A DNA stretch of 32,737 nt, from positions 1 through 32,737 of the forward strand of contig JAFQJA010000004.1 in the NCBI GenBank assembly GCA_017397315.1. The letters run 5' to 3'. Positions 7,557 through 15,122 of this stretch are shown here, piece by piece. Every line of letters begins with the position of its first letter. The stretch's first letter is position 1. Made by a program: the position numbers and the translations under genes. The notes beneath the pieces are model-generated. The model saw only the letters and a list, made by a program, of their open reading frames with translations, did not search any database and had not been told where the DNA came from. This DNA comes from Clostridia bacterium (GTDB taxonomy: Bacteria > Bacillota > Clostridia > Monoglobales > Firm-18).

Positions 7557-8822
7557 ATGCACATTAACACAAAAACAATTCAAGAAGGCTTTAAACCTAA
7601 AAACGGAGAGCCAAGAGTAGTTCCTATAGCGCAAAGTACCACTTACAAGTACGATTCGAGTGAAACTGTAGGAGACTTGTTTGATTTAAAAGCATCAGGA
7701 CACTTTTACACAAGACTTTCAAACCCTACCGTCGAAGCGGCAGAAATGAAAATAGCAGCATTAGAGGGTGGTGTAGGTGCAATGTGCACCTCTTCAGGTC
7801 AGTCTGCAACAACTCTCGCACTTTTAAACATCTGCGGAAGCGGAGACCATGTTGTAAGTTCAAGCGCCATTTACGGCGGTACATTTAATCTGTTTGCAGT
7901 TACAATGAAAAAAATAGGTATTGAGTTTACTTTTGTTTCACCTACTGCAACAGAAGAAGAACTGCAATCCGCAATAAAACCAAACACAAAGGCAATTTTT
8001 GCAGAAACACTTTCAAATCCGTCTCTTGATATGCTTAATTTTGAAAGTTACGCAAATGTTGCACATAAAAACGAAATTCCTTTTATTGTAGACAATACTT
8101 TTGCGACACCTATACTATGCAGACCTTTTGAGCACGGTGCCGACATTATTGTTCACTCAACATCAAAATATTTAGACGGACACGCAGTAGCATTAGGCGG
8201 TGTTATCGTAGACAGCGGTAACTTTGACTGGACAAGAGGTAAATTCCCTGAATTTACTACCCCCGACGAGTCTTATCACGGAATTATTTACACAGAAACC
8301 TTCGGTAAATCTGCATACATTGTAAAAGCAAGAGTACAGATGATGAGAGACCTTGGTAATATGATGTCTCCGCAAAACGCATTTTTGTTATCGCTTGGAA
8401 TGGAAACTCTGGCAGTAAGAATGGAAAGACACAGCGAAAATGCTTTGAAAGTTGCAAAGTGGCTTCAGAAGAATGACAAAATTGCATGGGTTAAATATCC
8501 CGGTCTTGACGGTTACAAAGACAAAGACCTTGTAAACAAATATATGCCTCTTGGTACAAGCGGTGTAATTTCTTACGGAATAAAAGGCGGACGCGAGGCA
8601 GCAATGAAGTTTATGGATAATCTTAAACTTGCTGCAATAGTTGTTCATGTAGCAGATGTAAGAACGGGCGTGTTGCACCCTGCAAGTACAACTCACAGAC
8701 AACTTACAGACCAACAGTTAAAAGACTGCGGTATTACACCTGATTTAATAAGAATGTCAATTGGTATTGAATATGTTGACGATATAATTGCTGACATCGA
8801 GCAAGCATTGAATAATTTATAA
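7557..8822 (+). CDS. metY: O-acetylhomoserine sulfhydrylase (Cys/Met metabolism PLP enzyme)
   Basis: PLP enzyme of the Cys/Met metabolism family, 421 residues, the length usual for O-acetylhomoserine aminocarboxypropyltransferase. It makes homocysteine from O-acetylhomoserine and sulfide. Visible features are FYTRLSNPTVEAAE and SGQSATTLALL (cofactor phosphate region), VDNTFATPILCRPFEHGADI, and HSTSKYLDGH with the PLP lysine at Lys204. RMSIGIEYVDDIIADIEQAL at the end is typical. It is the last gene of the plus-strand cluster and is followed by a terminator. A cystathionine gamma-lyase or synthase function is less likely because of the length and the insert GNFDWTRGKFPEF. Confidence 0.92.
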   Translation: MHINTKTIQEGFKPKNGEPRVVPIAQSTTYKYDSSETVGDLFDLKASGHFYTRLSNPTVEAAEMKIAALEGGVGAMCTSSGQSATTLALLNICGSGDHVVSSSAIYGGTFNLFAVTMKKIGIEFTFVSPTATEEELQSAIKPNTKAIFAETLSNPSLDMLNFESYANVAHKNEIPFIVDNTFATPILCRPFEHGADIIVHSTSKYLDGHAVALGGVIVDSGNFDWTRGKFPEFTTPDESYHGIIYTETFGKSAYIVKARVQMMRDLGNMMSPQNAFLLSLGMETLAVRMERHSENALKVAKWLQKNDKIAWVKYPGLDGYKDKDLVNKYMPLGTSGVISYGIKGGREAAMKFMDNLKLAAIVVHVADVRTGVLHPASTTHRQLTDQQLKDCGITPDLIRMSIGIEYVDDIIADIEQALNNL

Positions 8823-8827
8823 AAAAC

Positions 8828-8860
8828 AAGAGACTGTAAAATTTACAGTCTCTTATTTTT
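8828..8860. terminator. Bidirectional intrinsic terminator between metY and degV
   Basis: AAGAGACTGTAAA and its complement form a long hairpin at 8828-8854. It has TTATTTTT on the plus side and an A-run (8821-8826) that becomes a T-run on the minus strand. It serves both converging genes. Confidence 0.88.
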
Positions 8861-9707
8861 ACTTAGATAAGAAAAATACGGCCAATGTTCCCGGTCCTGA
8901 ATGTGAGCCGATAGTTGCTCCGATTTGATTTATAAAGAAATCTTTGCATCCATACATATCGGTCATATATTGTTTCAACTGCAGTACAGCCTCCATATCG
9001 TCTCCGTGGCAAATACCAATTAACTGTTTGTCCAAATCACAACCTCTTTCGCCTGCAATTTCTGCAAGATTTTTGATTGAGGCCTTTCTTCCTCTCACTT
9101 TGCTTATTGCTCTTAAACGGCCCTCGTCATCAACTTCTAAAATAGGTTTTATACCTAAAATTCCGCCAAGGATTGCAGATGTTCTCGAAACTCGTCCCCC
9201 TCTGAATAAGTATTCAAGGTCGTCAACGGTAAATATGTGTTCCATATTTTCGCTGTCTTCTGTTACTTTTGCCACTACTTCCTCTTTTGTTGCACCGTCT
9301 TTTTGCATAAGAAGTGCTTTATAAACTACAAGACCGTGCCCGACAGACGCACATTTGGTATCAATTATTGCAATATCAAAATCGGGATACTCTTCTTTAA
9401 TCTGCTCGCAAGCAACGCACGCAGAATTATATGTACCTGAAAGACCTGATGAAAACGCAATATAAATAACACTTTCATTGTTTTTGGCATAAGCCTCAAA
9501 GACTTCTGCAAACTCACTTACATTTATTTGAGAGGTTTTGAAACTTTTGCCCTCTCTCATTTTATCCATTAATTCTTTCGGGGGTATTTCAATATCTTTT
9601 TTACTTACTTCATCACTGGTTACTGTAAATGATAACACTTTTATATCAAATTCATCTTGTACCCACTTTGGTAAATCTGATCCGGAATCGGTAATAATTT
9701 TATACAT
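8859..9707 (-). CDS. DegV family fatty-acid-binding protein
   Basis: A 282-residue DegV protein. Family features are the N-terminal DSGSDLP, the central FSSGLSGTYNSA, and the C-terminal GATIGSHSGPGTLAVFF, all of which line the lipid-binding cleft in known structures. DegV/FakB-type proteins present fatty acids to a FakA kinase; no fakA is in this window. The start ATG 9707 has GGAGG about 10 nt upstream. It lies downstream of the RNase J gene and may be read from the same promoter, with a hairpin in between. Confidence 0.9.
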   Translation of the reverse strand: MYKIITDSGSDLPKWVQDEFDIKVLSFTVTSDEVSKKDIEIPPKELMDKMREGKSFKTSQINVSEFAEVFEAYAKNNESVIYIAFSSGLSGTYNSACVACEQIKEEYPDFDIAIIDTKCASVGHGLVVYKALLMQKDGATKEEVVAKVTEDSENMEHIFTVDDLEYLFRGGRVSRTSAILGGILGIKPILEVDDEGRLRAISKVRGRKASIKNLAEIAGERGCDLDKQLIGICHGDDMEAVLQLKQYMTDMYGCKDFFINQIGATIGSHSGPGTLAVFFLSK

Positions 9708-9728
9708 CTTTTTTCCTCCTTATGTATT

Positions 9729-9750
9729 GGTGCGGGATGATGCCCGCACC
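9729..9750. other. GC-rich hairpin between the RNase J gene and degV
   Basis: GGTGCGGG and CCCGCACC pair across a 6-nt loop. The T-run (TTTT) follows on the plus strand only, while both neighbouring genes are on the minus strand. On the transcribed strand there is no U-tract, so this is better seen as an mRNA-processing or partial-termination hairpin than as a terminator. Confidence 0.55.
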
Positions 9751-9752
9751 TT

Positions 9753-11423
9753 TTACTCTGTTTCCATAATAACAGGCAAAATCATTGGTTTACGCTTTGT
9801 TTTTTCATACAGAAAATCTGAAATTTTATTTTTTACTCTTGACTTAATGGTGTTCCAGTCTCCTACATTTTTGTTAAGGCAATCTTCTATTGCATTTCTT
9901 GCACACTCTTTTATTGCTTCAATCAAGTCTTCGCTTTCTCTCATATACACAAACCCTCGTGAGATAATATCAGGCCCTGCAGTTATTTCTTTTGACTGGC
10001 AGTCGATATTTACCACCACAACGATAAGTCCGTCCTCTGACAAATGCTTTCTGTCGCGAAGAACAATATTTCCTACATCTCCTACGCCAAGACCGTCAAC
10101 AAGCACTTTACCCGAGGGCACAGTTCCTGCTTTTTTGCAACTGTCTCGTCCAAGTTCCATAACTTCGCCAATGGTTAAAATATATATATTATCTTCATTT
10201 ATTCCCATAGACTGAGCGAGTTTTGCGTGTTGCATCAGATGACGAAACTCACCATGAACAGGAAAGAAAAATTTAGGCTTCGCAAGACTCAAAATGAGTT
10301 TTAGTTCTTCTCTGCATGCGTGGCCGGAAACATGTATGTCTGCAAGAGACTCGTATATTACCTCTGCTCCCAATTTAAACAGTTGATTAATTACCCTTGA
10401 TACTGTTTTTTCGTTACCCGGAATGGGGGTTGCAGAAATAATTACTGTGTCGCCGTGAGTAATAGACACTTTTTTATGGTCAGCAAAAGCCATTCTGGTA
10501 AGTGCACTCATTGCCTCTCCCTGACTGCCTGTTGTTATAATAACCAGTTTCTCTGCAGGATATTTTTCTATCTCATCTATCTCGATGATGGTATTTTTAG
10601 GCACCTTCATATATCCCAGTTCAATGGCAACATTAATTGCATTCATCATACTTCTGCCTGAAATTGCAACTTTTCTTCTGTAATTATACGACGCGTTTAT
10701 TATTTGCTGAATTCTGTGAACATTTGATGCAAATGTTGCTACTATAATTCTGTTGGTCTGATTATTCCTGAAAATTTCATCAAAGGTAACGCCCACTGTT
10801 CGTTCACTCATAGTAAAACCGGGTCGTTCAACATTTGTACTTTCAGAGAACAATGCAAGAACCCCTTGTTTTCCAAGTTCACCAATACGCGCCAAATCCA
10901 TCATTTCACCATCAATAGGTGTTGAGTCAATTTTAAAATCCCCCGTGTGAAGTATTGTACCTATTGGTGTGTGAATAGCAAGGGCTACTGCACCGGGAAT
11001 ACTGTGATTGCTTCTGATAAACTCAATATTAAAGCATCCCACAGGGAATATATCTCCGGGTTTTCTTGCTATCATCTTAATATTAGCCGACAATCCGTGC
11101 TCTTTCATTTTGTTTTCCACAAGCCCTAAAGAAAAACTTGTTCCGTAAACAGGCACATCTATCTCTTTGAAAAGATACGGCAATGCACCTATATGGTCTT
11201 CGTGCCCGTGAGTTAAAACTACTCCTCTTACCCTGTCGCTGTTCTTAACGAGGTATGACATATCAGGTATAACTATATCAATACCGGGCATTTCCTCGTC
11301 TGGGAACATCAGTCCGCAGTCTACAACGATAATATCTTTTCCGTACTCAAAAACTGTTATGTTTTTGCCGATTTCATCAAGACCGCCAAGAGGTATTATC
11401 TTCAATTTTTGTTTTTTTGACAC
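9753..11423 (-). CDS. rnj: Ribonuclease J
   Basis: Metallo-beta-lactamase/beta-CASP ribonuclease with 5'-exonuclease and endonuclease activity, central to mRNA turnover in Firmicutes. From GTG 11423 it has 557 residues. The zinc motif HGHEDH is at 72-77, followed by further metal histidines (FIRSNHSIPGAV, HTGDFKID), the beta-CASP region (STNVERPGFTMSE, ITTGSQGE) and a late FFPVHGEFRHLMQHA. GTG 11423 is preferred over the 22-codon upstream extension because GGAGG sits 7 nt before it and the family alignment begins there. It has its own promoter at 11470-11498. Confidence 0.93.
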   Translation of the reverse strand: MSKKQKLKIIPLGGLDEIGKNITVFEYGKDIIVVDCGLMFPDEEMPGIDIVIPDMSYLVKNSDRVRGVVLTHGHEDHIGALPYLFKEIDVPVYGTSFSLGLVENKMKEHGLSANIKMIARKPGDIFPVGCFNIEFIRSNHSIPGAVALAIHTPIGTILHTGDFKIDSTPIDGEMMDLARIGELGKQGVLALFSESTNVERPGFTMSERTVGVTFDEIFRNNQTNRIIVATFASNVHRIQQIINASYNYRRKVAISGRSMMNAINVAIELGYMKVPKNTIIEIDEIEKYPAEKLVIITTGSQGEAMSALTRMAFADHKKVSITHGDTVIISATPIPGNEKTVSRVINQLFKLGAEVIYESLADIHVSGHACREELKLILSLAKPKFFFPVHGEFRHLMQHAKLAQSMGINEDNIYILTIGEVMELGRDSCKKAGTVPSGKVLVDGLGVGDVGNIVLRDRKHLSEDGLIVVVVNIDCQSKEITAGPDIISRGFVYMRESEDLIEAIKECARNAIEDCLNKNVGDWNTIKSRVKNKISDFLYEKTKRKPMILPVIMETE

Positions 11424-11469
11424 TTTTAATCCTCCATTTTTATTTTTCCGAACAAATATAACTCCTGTT

Positions 11470-11498
11470 ATTGTATCATAAAACTGCAATTATTGCAA
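11470..11498 (-). promoter_or_regulatory. Promoter of the RNase J gene
   Basis: On the minus strand TTGCAA (11498-11493), a 17-nt spacer and TACAAT (11475-11470) lie just downstream of the spoIIR stop codon and about 45 nt before the GTG start. Confidence 0.65.
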
Positions 11499-11502
11499 GT
11501 TT

Positions 11503-12078
11503 TTATTTCTCAAGCAATTCCATAAGCATAAACTTAAACTTGTACTTTTCGCTTTGTGTTACAAGGTCGTACTCATCTTGGTTAAGGGTTTCTTTTAATT
11601 TTGCCTTGCTTTCCTCGCCAAATTCAGAAAAACAAAGTTGCGGATACAGCACGCACCACCAGTTTTCGCCGAGAGCGTCTCCTATTTCCACCCTTAAAGC
11701 ATAGTACTCCCCTTTTGGCAATTTTGCATCACCATAACTTTTTGTAGGGAACATAAAAATTCCTGTTTCGCATTTTACAGGGTAGCAAAAGCCTTTTTCC
11801 GAAACAACATCATTTGCTATCTTGGTAATTTTATGTTTGTTTTGTTTTATAATTTCCTTTGTATGTTCTGCACTTTTAAGGTCTAGTTTTGACAAATACT
11901 CTATAATCCTGTCCCTGACCTCTAATTTCAGTTGCTGGTCAAAGGGGGAATTGCTGTTTGCCACAACATGCAGTCTTACAACGCTTTTTGAAATACTGCT
12001 TTTCACGGTTTCGCAATATGTTGTAATATATCCCGTTATGGCAATGCCCAAAAATAGTGCAACAATAATTTTTTTCAT
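11503..12078 (-). CDS. spoIIR: Stage II sporulation protein R
   Basis: Forespore-made signalling protein that triggers SpoIIGA to process pro-sigma-E in the mother cell. The 191-residue length fits. An N-terminal membrane or signal segment (IIVALFLGIAITGYI) is followed by the family core VVRLHVVANSNSPFDQQLK, then LEVRDRIIEYL, and the C-terminal GEYYALRVEIGDALGENWWC with VLYPQLCF. It lies 40 nt downstream of the WG-repeat lipoprotein gene on the same strand. It is normally under sigma-F control, but I could not see a convincing sigma-F promoter. It is strong evidence for endospore formation. Confidence 0.92.
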   Translation of the reverse strand: MKKIIVALFLGIAITGYITTYCETVKSSISKSVVRLHVVANSNSPFDQQLKLEVRDRIIEYLSKLDLKSAEHTKEIIKQNKHKITKIANDVVSEKGFCYPVKCETGIFMFPTKSYGDAKLPKGEYYALRVEIGDALGENWWCVLYPQLCFSEFGEESKAKLKETLNQDEYDLVTQSEKYKFKFMLMELLEK

Positions 12079-12117
12079 ATAATTTCACCCAAGGAAATTA
12101 TTAACAATAAAATGAAT

Positions 12118-13056
12118 TTATAAACTCAATTCAAAAATTTTGCCGTCTTTTTGCACCTTGCAGGTAAATGTTTCCTTGTCGGATTTTATATCGGTTGGTG
12201 CTTCGTACACACACTCCGTAAGCAAGTTGCCCTCTAAATCGCAAAAGCCATACTTGTCATTTTCTTTTACAATAAAAATTTTTTCATAACTGTCAATCCC
12301 TGTGAATTTTATGGGTATTATAATTTTACCGTCGGCATCTGCAACACCCATTAAATTATCACGCACCAAAACATAAAGTCCGTTTTTCTCCGCTTTCCAT
12401 ATATCGTCGCAGGTAAACTGAACAACAGTTACACCGTTATTCTTAATAATTCCTTTCTTATTCCCTTTTATACCGATAAATTTCTCGTTTTCAAAGTCAG
12501 GTACAAGTTCGTCATATCTTCCCAGATTACTTATCTGATTGCCCTCTTCGTTAATAATTGTAAAAAGGGTTCCTCTTTGAATTACAAATCTGTCATTTTT
12601 ACTTGTGTCAAGAGCAAGGTGGTCAAACTGTCCGAAGTCCGTTATCAACTCACCGCTTCCGTCAAGTAATGTGTAATAACCTGCGGTGTATGTCAAAAGA
12701 CGAGGCTGTTCCCCATTATGATAAACCCTTATATTATCGTAATATCCAAGTTCGCGTTTTACATCTCCTGTTTTTGACATAATTACATACTTATAGTCTT
12801 TTGCAGACAGCACATTATCGCCGTCTATTTTTTGCATTTTATCATACTCTGCTTCTGCATATATAGTTCCGTCATTGCTGTTAACAAGTCCGAATTTTTC
12901 GTTGGCACTTACAATATATATGCCGTCTGCCACAATATTATACTGACTAAAAATTTCGTAAAAATTTTTCTTTACATATTCCTGCTTTTTCTCGAGTTCC
13001 GTTTTTCCGCAACCTGTAAGAGAAAAAATCATAATTAAAATCAATAAAAATTTCAT
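12118..13056 (-). CDS. WG-repeat lipoprotein
   Basis: A 312-residue predicted lipoprotein. The N-terminus is MKFLLILIMIFSLTGC with the lipobox Cys at residue 16. The rest is built of WG-type (KWG-like) repeats, seen as KFGLVNSNDGTIYAEAEYDK, KKGIIKNNGVTVV, LMGVADADGKIIIPIKF and KYGFCDLEGNLLTECVYE. Such repeats form surface beta-propeller-like structures of unknown specific function. ATG 13056 is chosen over the upstream TTG 13063-13065 because GAGGAG lies 9 nt before it. It probably shares a transcript with spoIIR. Confidence 0.8.
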   Translation of the reverse strand: MKFLLILIMIFSLTGCGKTELEKKQEYVKKNFYEIFSQYNIVADGIYIVSANEKFGLVNSNDGTIYAEAEYDKMQKIDGDNVLSAKDYKYVIMSKTGDVKRELGYYDNIRVYHNGEQPRLLTYTAGYYTLLDGSGELITDFGQFDHLALDTSKNDRFVIQRGTLFTIINEEGNQISNLGRYDELVPDFENEKFIGIKGNKKGIIKNNGVTVVQFTCDDIWKAEKNGLYVLVRDNLMGVADADGKIIIPIKFTGIDSYEKIFIVKENDKYGFCDLEGNLLTECVYEAPTDIKSDKETFTCKVQKDGKIFELSL

Positions 13057-13147
13057 AGTTATCAACTCCTCGTTTGTCCTACGGTTATTAAATCTGTTCC
13101 ACGCAATCTAACGGGATTTAGTTTTAATCAAATAATACTATGTTGTA

Positions 13148-13176
13148 ATTATAATATATTTTACCCAATTAGTCAA
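13148..13176 (-). promoter_or_regulatory. Promoter of the WG-repeat lipoprotein gene
   Basis: On the minus strand TTGACT (13176-13171), a 17-nt spacer and TATAAT (13153-13148). It lies about 90 nt upstream of ATG 13056. Confidence 0.7.
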
Positions 13177-13291
13177 CGATACAAAGAAGGCACGCCTTTT
13201 GCAGACAACAGCGCGCGCACATAAATGCTGGTATTTGTTTTCTGTTTTAGGGAATAATATTTGTAACACTTTAAGAAAAGGAATGGTAAAA

Positions 13292-13726
13292 ATGGTAGAA
13301 CAGGACACGGTAAAACTTTTAAGAGAGTGCGACGCGGGAGTAAAAATGGGTATTGATTCTATAGAAAAAGTAATGCCCTATGTGAAAAACTGTCAGTTTA
13401 AAGATGCTCTTAACAGGTGTAAAGAACAGCATGAAAATCTTGACAAAGAAATAAAAGAACTTTTAAATCGCTATCACGACGACGGAAAAGAACCTGCAGT
13501 GATTGCCAAAAGTATGTCGTGGATAAAAACAAATGTAATGCTTGCGATGGATACTTCAGATAACACCGTTGCTGACTTGATGACTGACGGTTGCAATATG
13601 GGTGTAAAATCACTCAACAAGTATTTAAATCAATACAGCGCGGCAGATGAGGTTTCAAAAGATATTGCAAAACGCCTTATTAATATGGAGGAAAAACTGG
13701 CTGTAGACATACGAAGTTATCTCTGA
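13292..13726 (+). CDS. Small all-helical protein, ferritin-like fold suspected
   Basis: A 144-residue soluble protein predicted to be four long helices, rich in Lys, Glu and Asp. Recognisable segments are CDAGVKMGIDSIEKV, CKEQHENLDKEI, MSWIKTNVMLAMD and DLMTDGCNMGVKSLNKYLN. It looks like a small conserved clostridial family resembling DUF2383/ferritin-like bundles, but I cannot assign a function and no complete di-iron motif is obvious. The start is taken at ATG 13292, with AAAGGA 9 nt upstream; ATG 13283 is only 1 nt from that site, and the frame further upstream lacks coding character. It is a single-gene unit ending at a terminator. Confidence 0.75.
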   Translation: MVEQDTVKLLRECDAGVKMGIDSIEKVMPYVKNCQFKDALNRCKEQHENLDKEIKELLNRYHDDGKEPAVIAKSMSWIKTNVMLAMDTSDNTVADLMTDGCNMGVKSLNKYLNQYSAADEVSKDIAKRLINMEEKLAVDIRSYL

Positions 13727-13733
13727 TACAAAA

Positions 13734-13770
13734 AAGGGAAATATCTTATTAAGATATTTCCCTTAACTTT
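13734..13770. terminator. Bidirectional terminator after the helical protein and rpsR
   Basis: AAGGGAAATATCTT and its exact complement form a 14-bp hairpin (13734-13764) with loop ATT. It has AAAAAA on the left and TTAACTTT on the right, so it can serve the converging plus gene and the rpsF-ssb-rpsR operon. Confidence 0.85.
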
Positions 13771-13771
13771 A

Positions 13772-14023
13772 TCAGTCTGTTGTGAATGGTAGTAATGCAA
13801 TAATTCTTGCTCTTTTAATTGCAGTTGTAAGCTGGCGCTGATGTTTAGCACAGTTGCCACTCATTCTGCGAGGAACAATTTTTGCTCGTTCTGTTAAATA
13901 ACGGCGTAATTTTGCTACATCCTTATAGTCGATTGATTCAACTTTATCTACACAAAACTGACACGCTTTTTTACGAGGCTTTCTGCGTTGTGGACGCTCG
14001 CCTTTATCAAATTTATCTGCCAT
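13772..14023 (-). CDS. rpsR: Ribosomal protein bS18
   Basis: Small-subunit protein that pairs with bS6 on the platform of the 30S subunit. 83 residues with a basic N-terminus. [19 protein letters not shown], then VPRR and [20 protein letters not shown] are diagnostic. Cys21, Cys24, Cys58 and His61 form a likely zinc site, so this is the zinc-binding (C+) paralogue form. It is the third gene of the conserved rpsF-ssb-rpsR operon, 21 nt after ssb. Confidence 0.97.
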   Translation of the reverse strand: MADKFDKGERPQRRKPRKKACQFCVDKVESIDYKDVAKLRRYLTERAKIVPRRMSGNCAKHQRQLTTAIKRARIIALLPFTTD

Positions 14024-14044
14024 TGCTTTTCCCTCCTGTTTTAA

Positions 14045-14485
14045 TTAAAATGGTAAATCATCATCAATATCAATTGGTTGGAACCCTGTTGGTTCGCTTT
14101 GGGGTGCACCGAAGTTTGTTTCCGGTTGGAAGTTTTGTGCAGGTTTTGCTCCGCTTCCGTCCTGTTTTGGTTCACCGCAGAAATTAATTTCTTCAGCGAT
14201 TACTTCAGTAGCATAATGTTTCTGACCGTTTTGGTCATCCCAAGTTCTTGTCTGTAAAGAACCGACAACATTAATCATACGACCTTTGCCGAAATACTTG
14301 GCAACAAATTCAGCCTGTTGACGCCAAGCGACAACATTTATGAAATCTACCTGCCTTTCTTCACCCTGTCTTACGAAATTTCTTTCAACTGCAACAGAGA
14401 AAGAACAAACTGCTGTATTTGACTGGGTATACTTTAGTTCAATGTCTCTTGTAATTCTGCCCATTAAAATTACTTTATTAAGCAT
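14045..14485 (-). CDS. ssb: Single-stranded DNA-binding protein
   Basis: OB-fold protein that coats ssDNA in replication and repair; acts as a tetramer. 146 residues: OB domain about 1-105 (LNKVILMGRITRDIELKYT, FINVVAWRQQAEFVAKYF, TRTWDDQNGQKHYATEVIA), a Gln/Pro/Gly-rich linker, and the acidic tip DIDDDLPF that recruits partner proteins. It lies between rpsF and rpsR, 7 nt after rpsF. Confidence 0.97.
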   Translation of the reverse strand: MLNKVILMGRITRDIELKYTQSNTAVCSFSVAVERNFVRQGEERQVDFINVVAWRQQAEFVAKYFGKGRMINVVGSLQTRTWDDQNGQKHYATEVIAEEINFCGEPKQDGSGAKPAQNFQPETNFGAPQSEPTGFQPIDIDDDLPF

Positions 14486-14492
14486 ATCCGAA

Positions 14493-14795
14493 TTACTCCT
14501 TTACTTCTTTTCTTACGATGATTGACCTTAAAATGTTTTCGTCAATTCCGTAATTTCTTTCTAATTCCTTAGGAAATTCCGGACTTGCGGAAAAGTTTAC
14601 CAAAACATAGTAACCCTCAGTTACATCATCGATTTCATAAGCAAGTTTTCTCTTGCCCCAATCTTCTGCGCTTTCAAAATCAGCGTTTTTCTCAATCAAT
14701 GATTTGAACTTGTTTACTGTTGTTTCGATGGCTTCGTCAGTTAATGTAGCGTTAACAACGAAAATTGTTTCATAAGAATTTTTCTGTTCAACCAT
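14493..14795 (-). CDS. rpsF: Ribosomal protein bS6
   Basis: 30S platform protein, partner of bS18. 100 residues with the ferredoxin-like fold segments YETIFVVNATLTDEAIE, WGKRKLAYEIDDVTEGYYVL and YGIDENILRSIIVRK. The start ATG 14795 has AGGAGG about 7 nt upstream. It is the first gene of its operon, with a consensus promoter at 14849-14877 and a leader hairpin that may mediate S6:S18 feedback. Confidence 0.96.
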   Translation of the reverse strand: MVEQKNSYETIFVVNATLTDEAIETTVNKFKSLIEKNADFESAEDWGKRKLAYEIDDVTEGYYVLVNFSASPEFPKELERNYGIDENILRSIIVRKEVKE

Positions 14796-14820
14796 TTTTT
14801 ACACCTCCTTCTGGACTCCG

Positions 14821-14836
14821 GCGTGTTTACACACGC
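14821..14836 (-). promoter_or_regulatory. Leader hairpin of rpsF
   Basis: On the minus strand GCGTGT-GTAA-ACACGC forms a stable hairpin, followed directly by CGGAG, between the promoter and the ribosome binding site. The position fits the S6:S18 autoregulatory leader known in many bacteria, which uses a CCG next to a stem (here ACGCCGG). That match is suggestive only. Confidence 0.45.
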
Positions 14837-14848
14837 AAGGATTGTTAC

Positions 14849-14877
14849 ATTATATACCAAATTATCCTGTTTGTCAA
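14849..14877 (-). promoter_or_regulatory. Promoter of rpsF-ssb-rpsR
   Basis: On the minus strand TTGACA (14877-14872), a 17-nt spacer and TATAAT (14854-14849): a full consensus sigma-A promoter for a ribosomal operon. Confidence 0.9.
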
Positions 14878-14883
14878 GTGTAT

Positions 14884-14907
14884 TTTACGCTTTTTTTACT
14901 CCGAGCA
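14884..14907. repeat. 24-bp direct repeat, left copy
   Basis: Starts TTTACGC, continues with seven T and ACTCCGAGCA. It is identical base for base to 16851-16874 in the same orientation. On the minus strand it encodes the end of a protein (LGVKKA and stop) at both places. Together the copies bracket the toxin B cassette. Confidence 0.85.
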
Positions 14908-14977
14908 CATTGTGATACAATTGATGGGTGACAACTTCATCCAATCCGGCAAGGTGTTTTAATAAAGGTATTATATG
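14885..14977 (-). pseudogene. Orphan 3' gene end (30 codons)
   Basis: A minus-strand open frame without a start, PLLKHLAGLDEVVTHQLYHN followed by VLGVKKA and stop. It is bounded upstream by an in-frame TGA at 14980-14978. It ends with the same LGVKKA as the chimeric gene at 16852, but the preceding residues differ. Its open frame stops where the promoter B upstream box begins (14975), so it looks like the tail of a gene cut off when the toxin cassette arrived. The parent family is not recognised. Confidence 0.5.
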
Positions 14978-15096
14978 TCATATTTTGACGTACTTGTTCA
15001 AAAAATTTATTTTCACGCTTTTTGTCGAATGTTGATTTCAAAGTGTTTTTGGCACTCAAAGTTATCGTGACATGTAGTTATGTTATAAGTTATAAT
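14975..15096 (+). promoter_or_regulatory. Two-box promoter region B
   Basis: Upstream box ATGTCATATTTTGACG (14975-14990), an inverted repeat AGTG-N7-CACT (15042-15056), AAAGTTATCGTGACATGT (15058-15075) and -10 TATAAT (15091-15096). Distances match region A exactly: 83 nt between box starts and 27 nt from AAAGTT to TATAAT. The segment CG(T/C)TTTTT...AATG(C/T)TGATTT between the boxes is also conserved with A. GTGACA, 18 nt before TATAAT, could act as a weak -35. Confidence 0.75.
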
Positions 15097-15122
15097 AATA
15101 CTTAAGGAAGGAGGTAAAAACA

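Noticed and set aside
9729-9750. Rho-independent terminator for the RNase J gene
   Set aside because: The T-run is on the plus strand only, so the minus-strand transcript has no U-tract after the hairpin.
9538-10215. A 225-codon plus-strand open frame
   Set aside because: It runs antisense across degV and the RNase J gene, both of which have strong family motifs, and it has no RBS or recognisable protein sequence.
13199-13291. N-terminal extension of the small helical protein
   Set aside because: The extra 31 codons are Cys/Arg-rich and unlike the rest, and they have no RBS, while ATG 13292 has AAAGGA at 9 nt.
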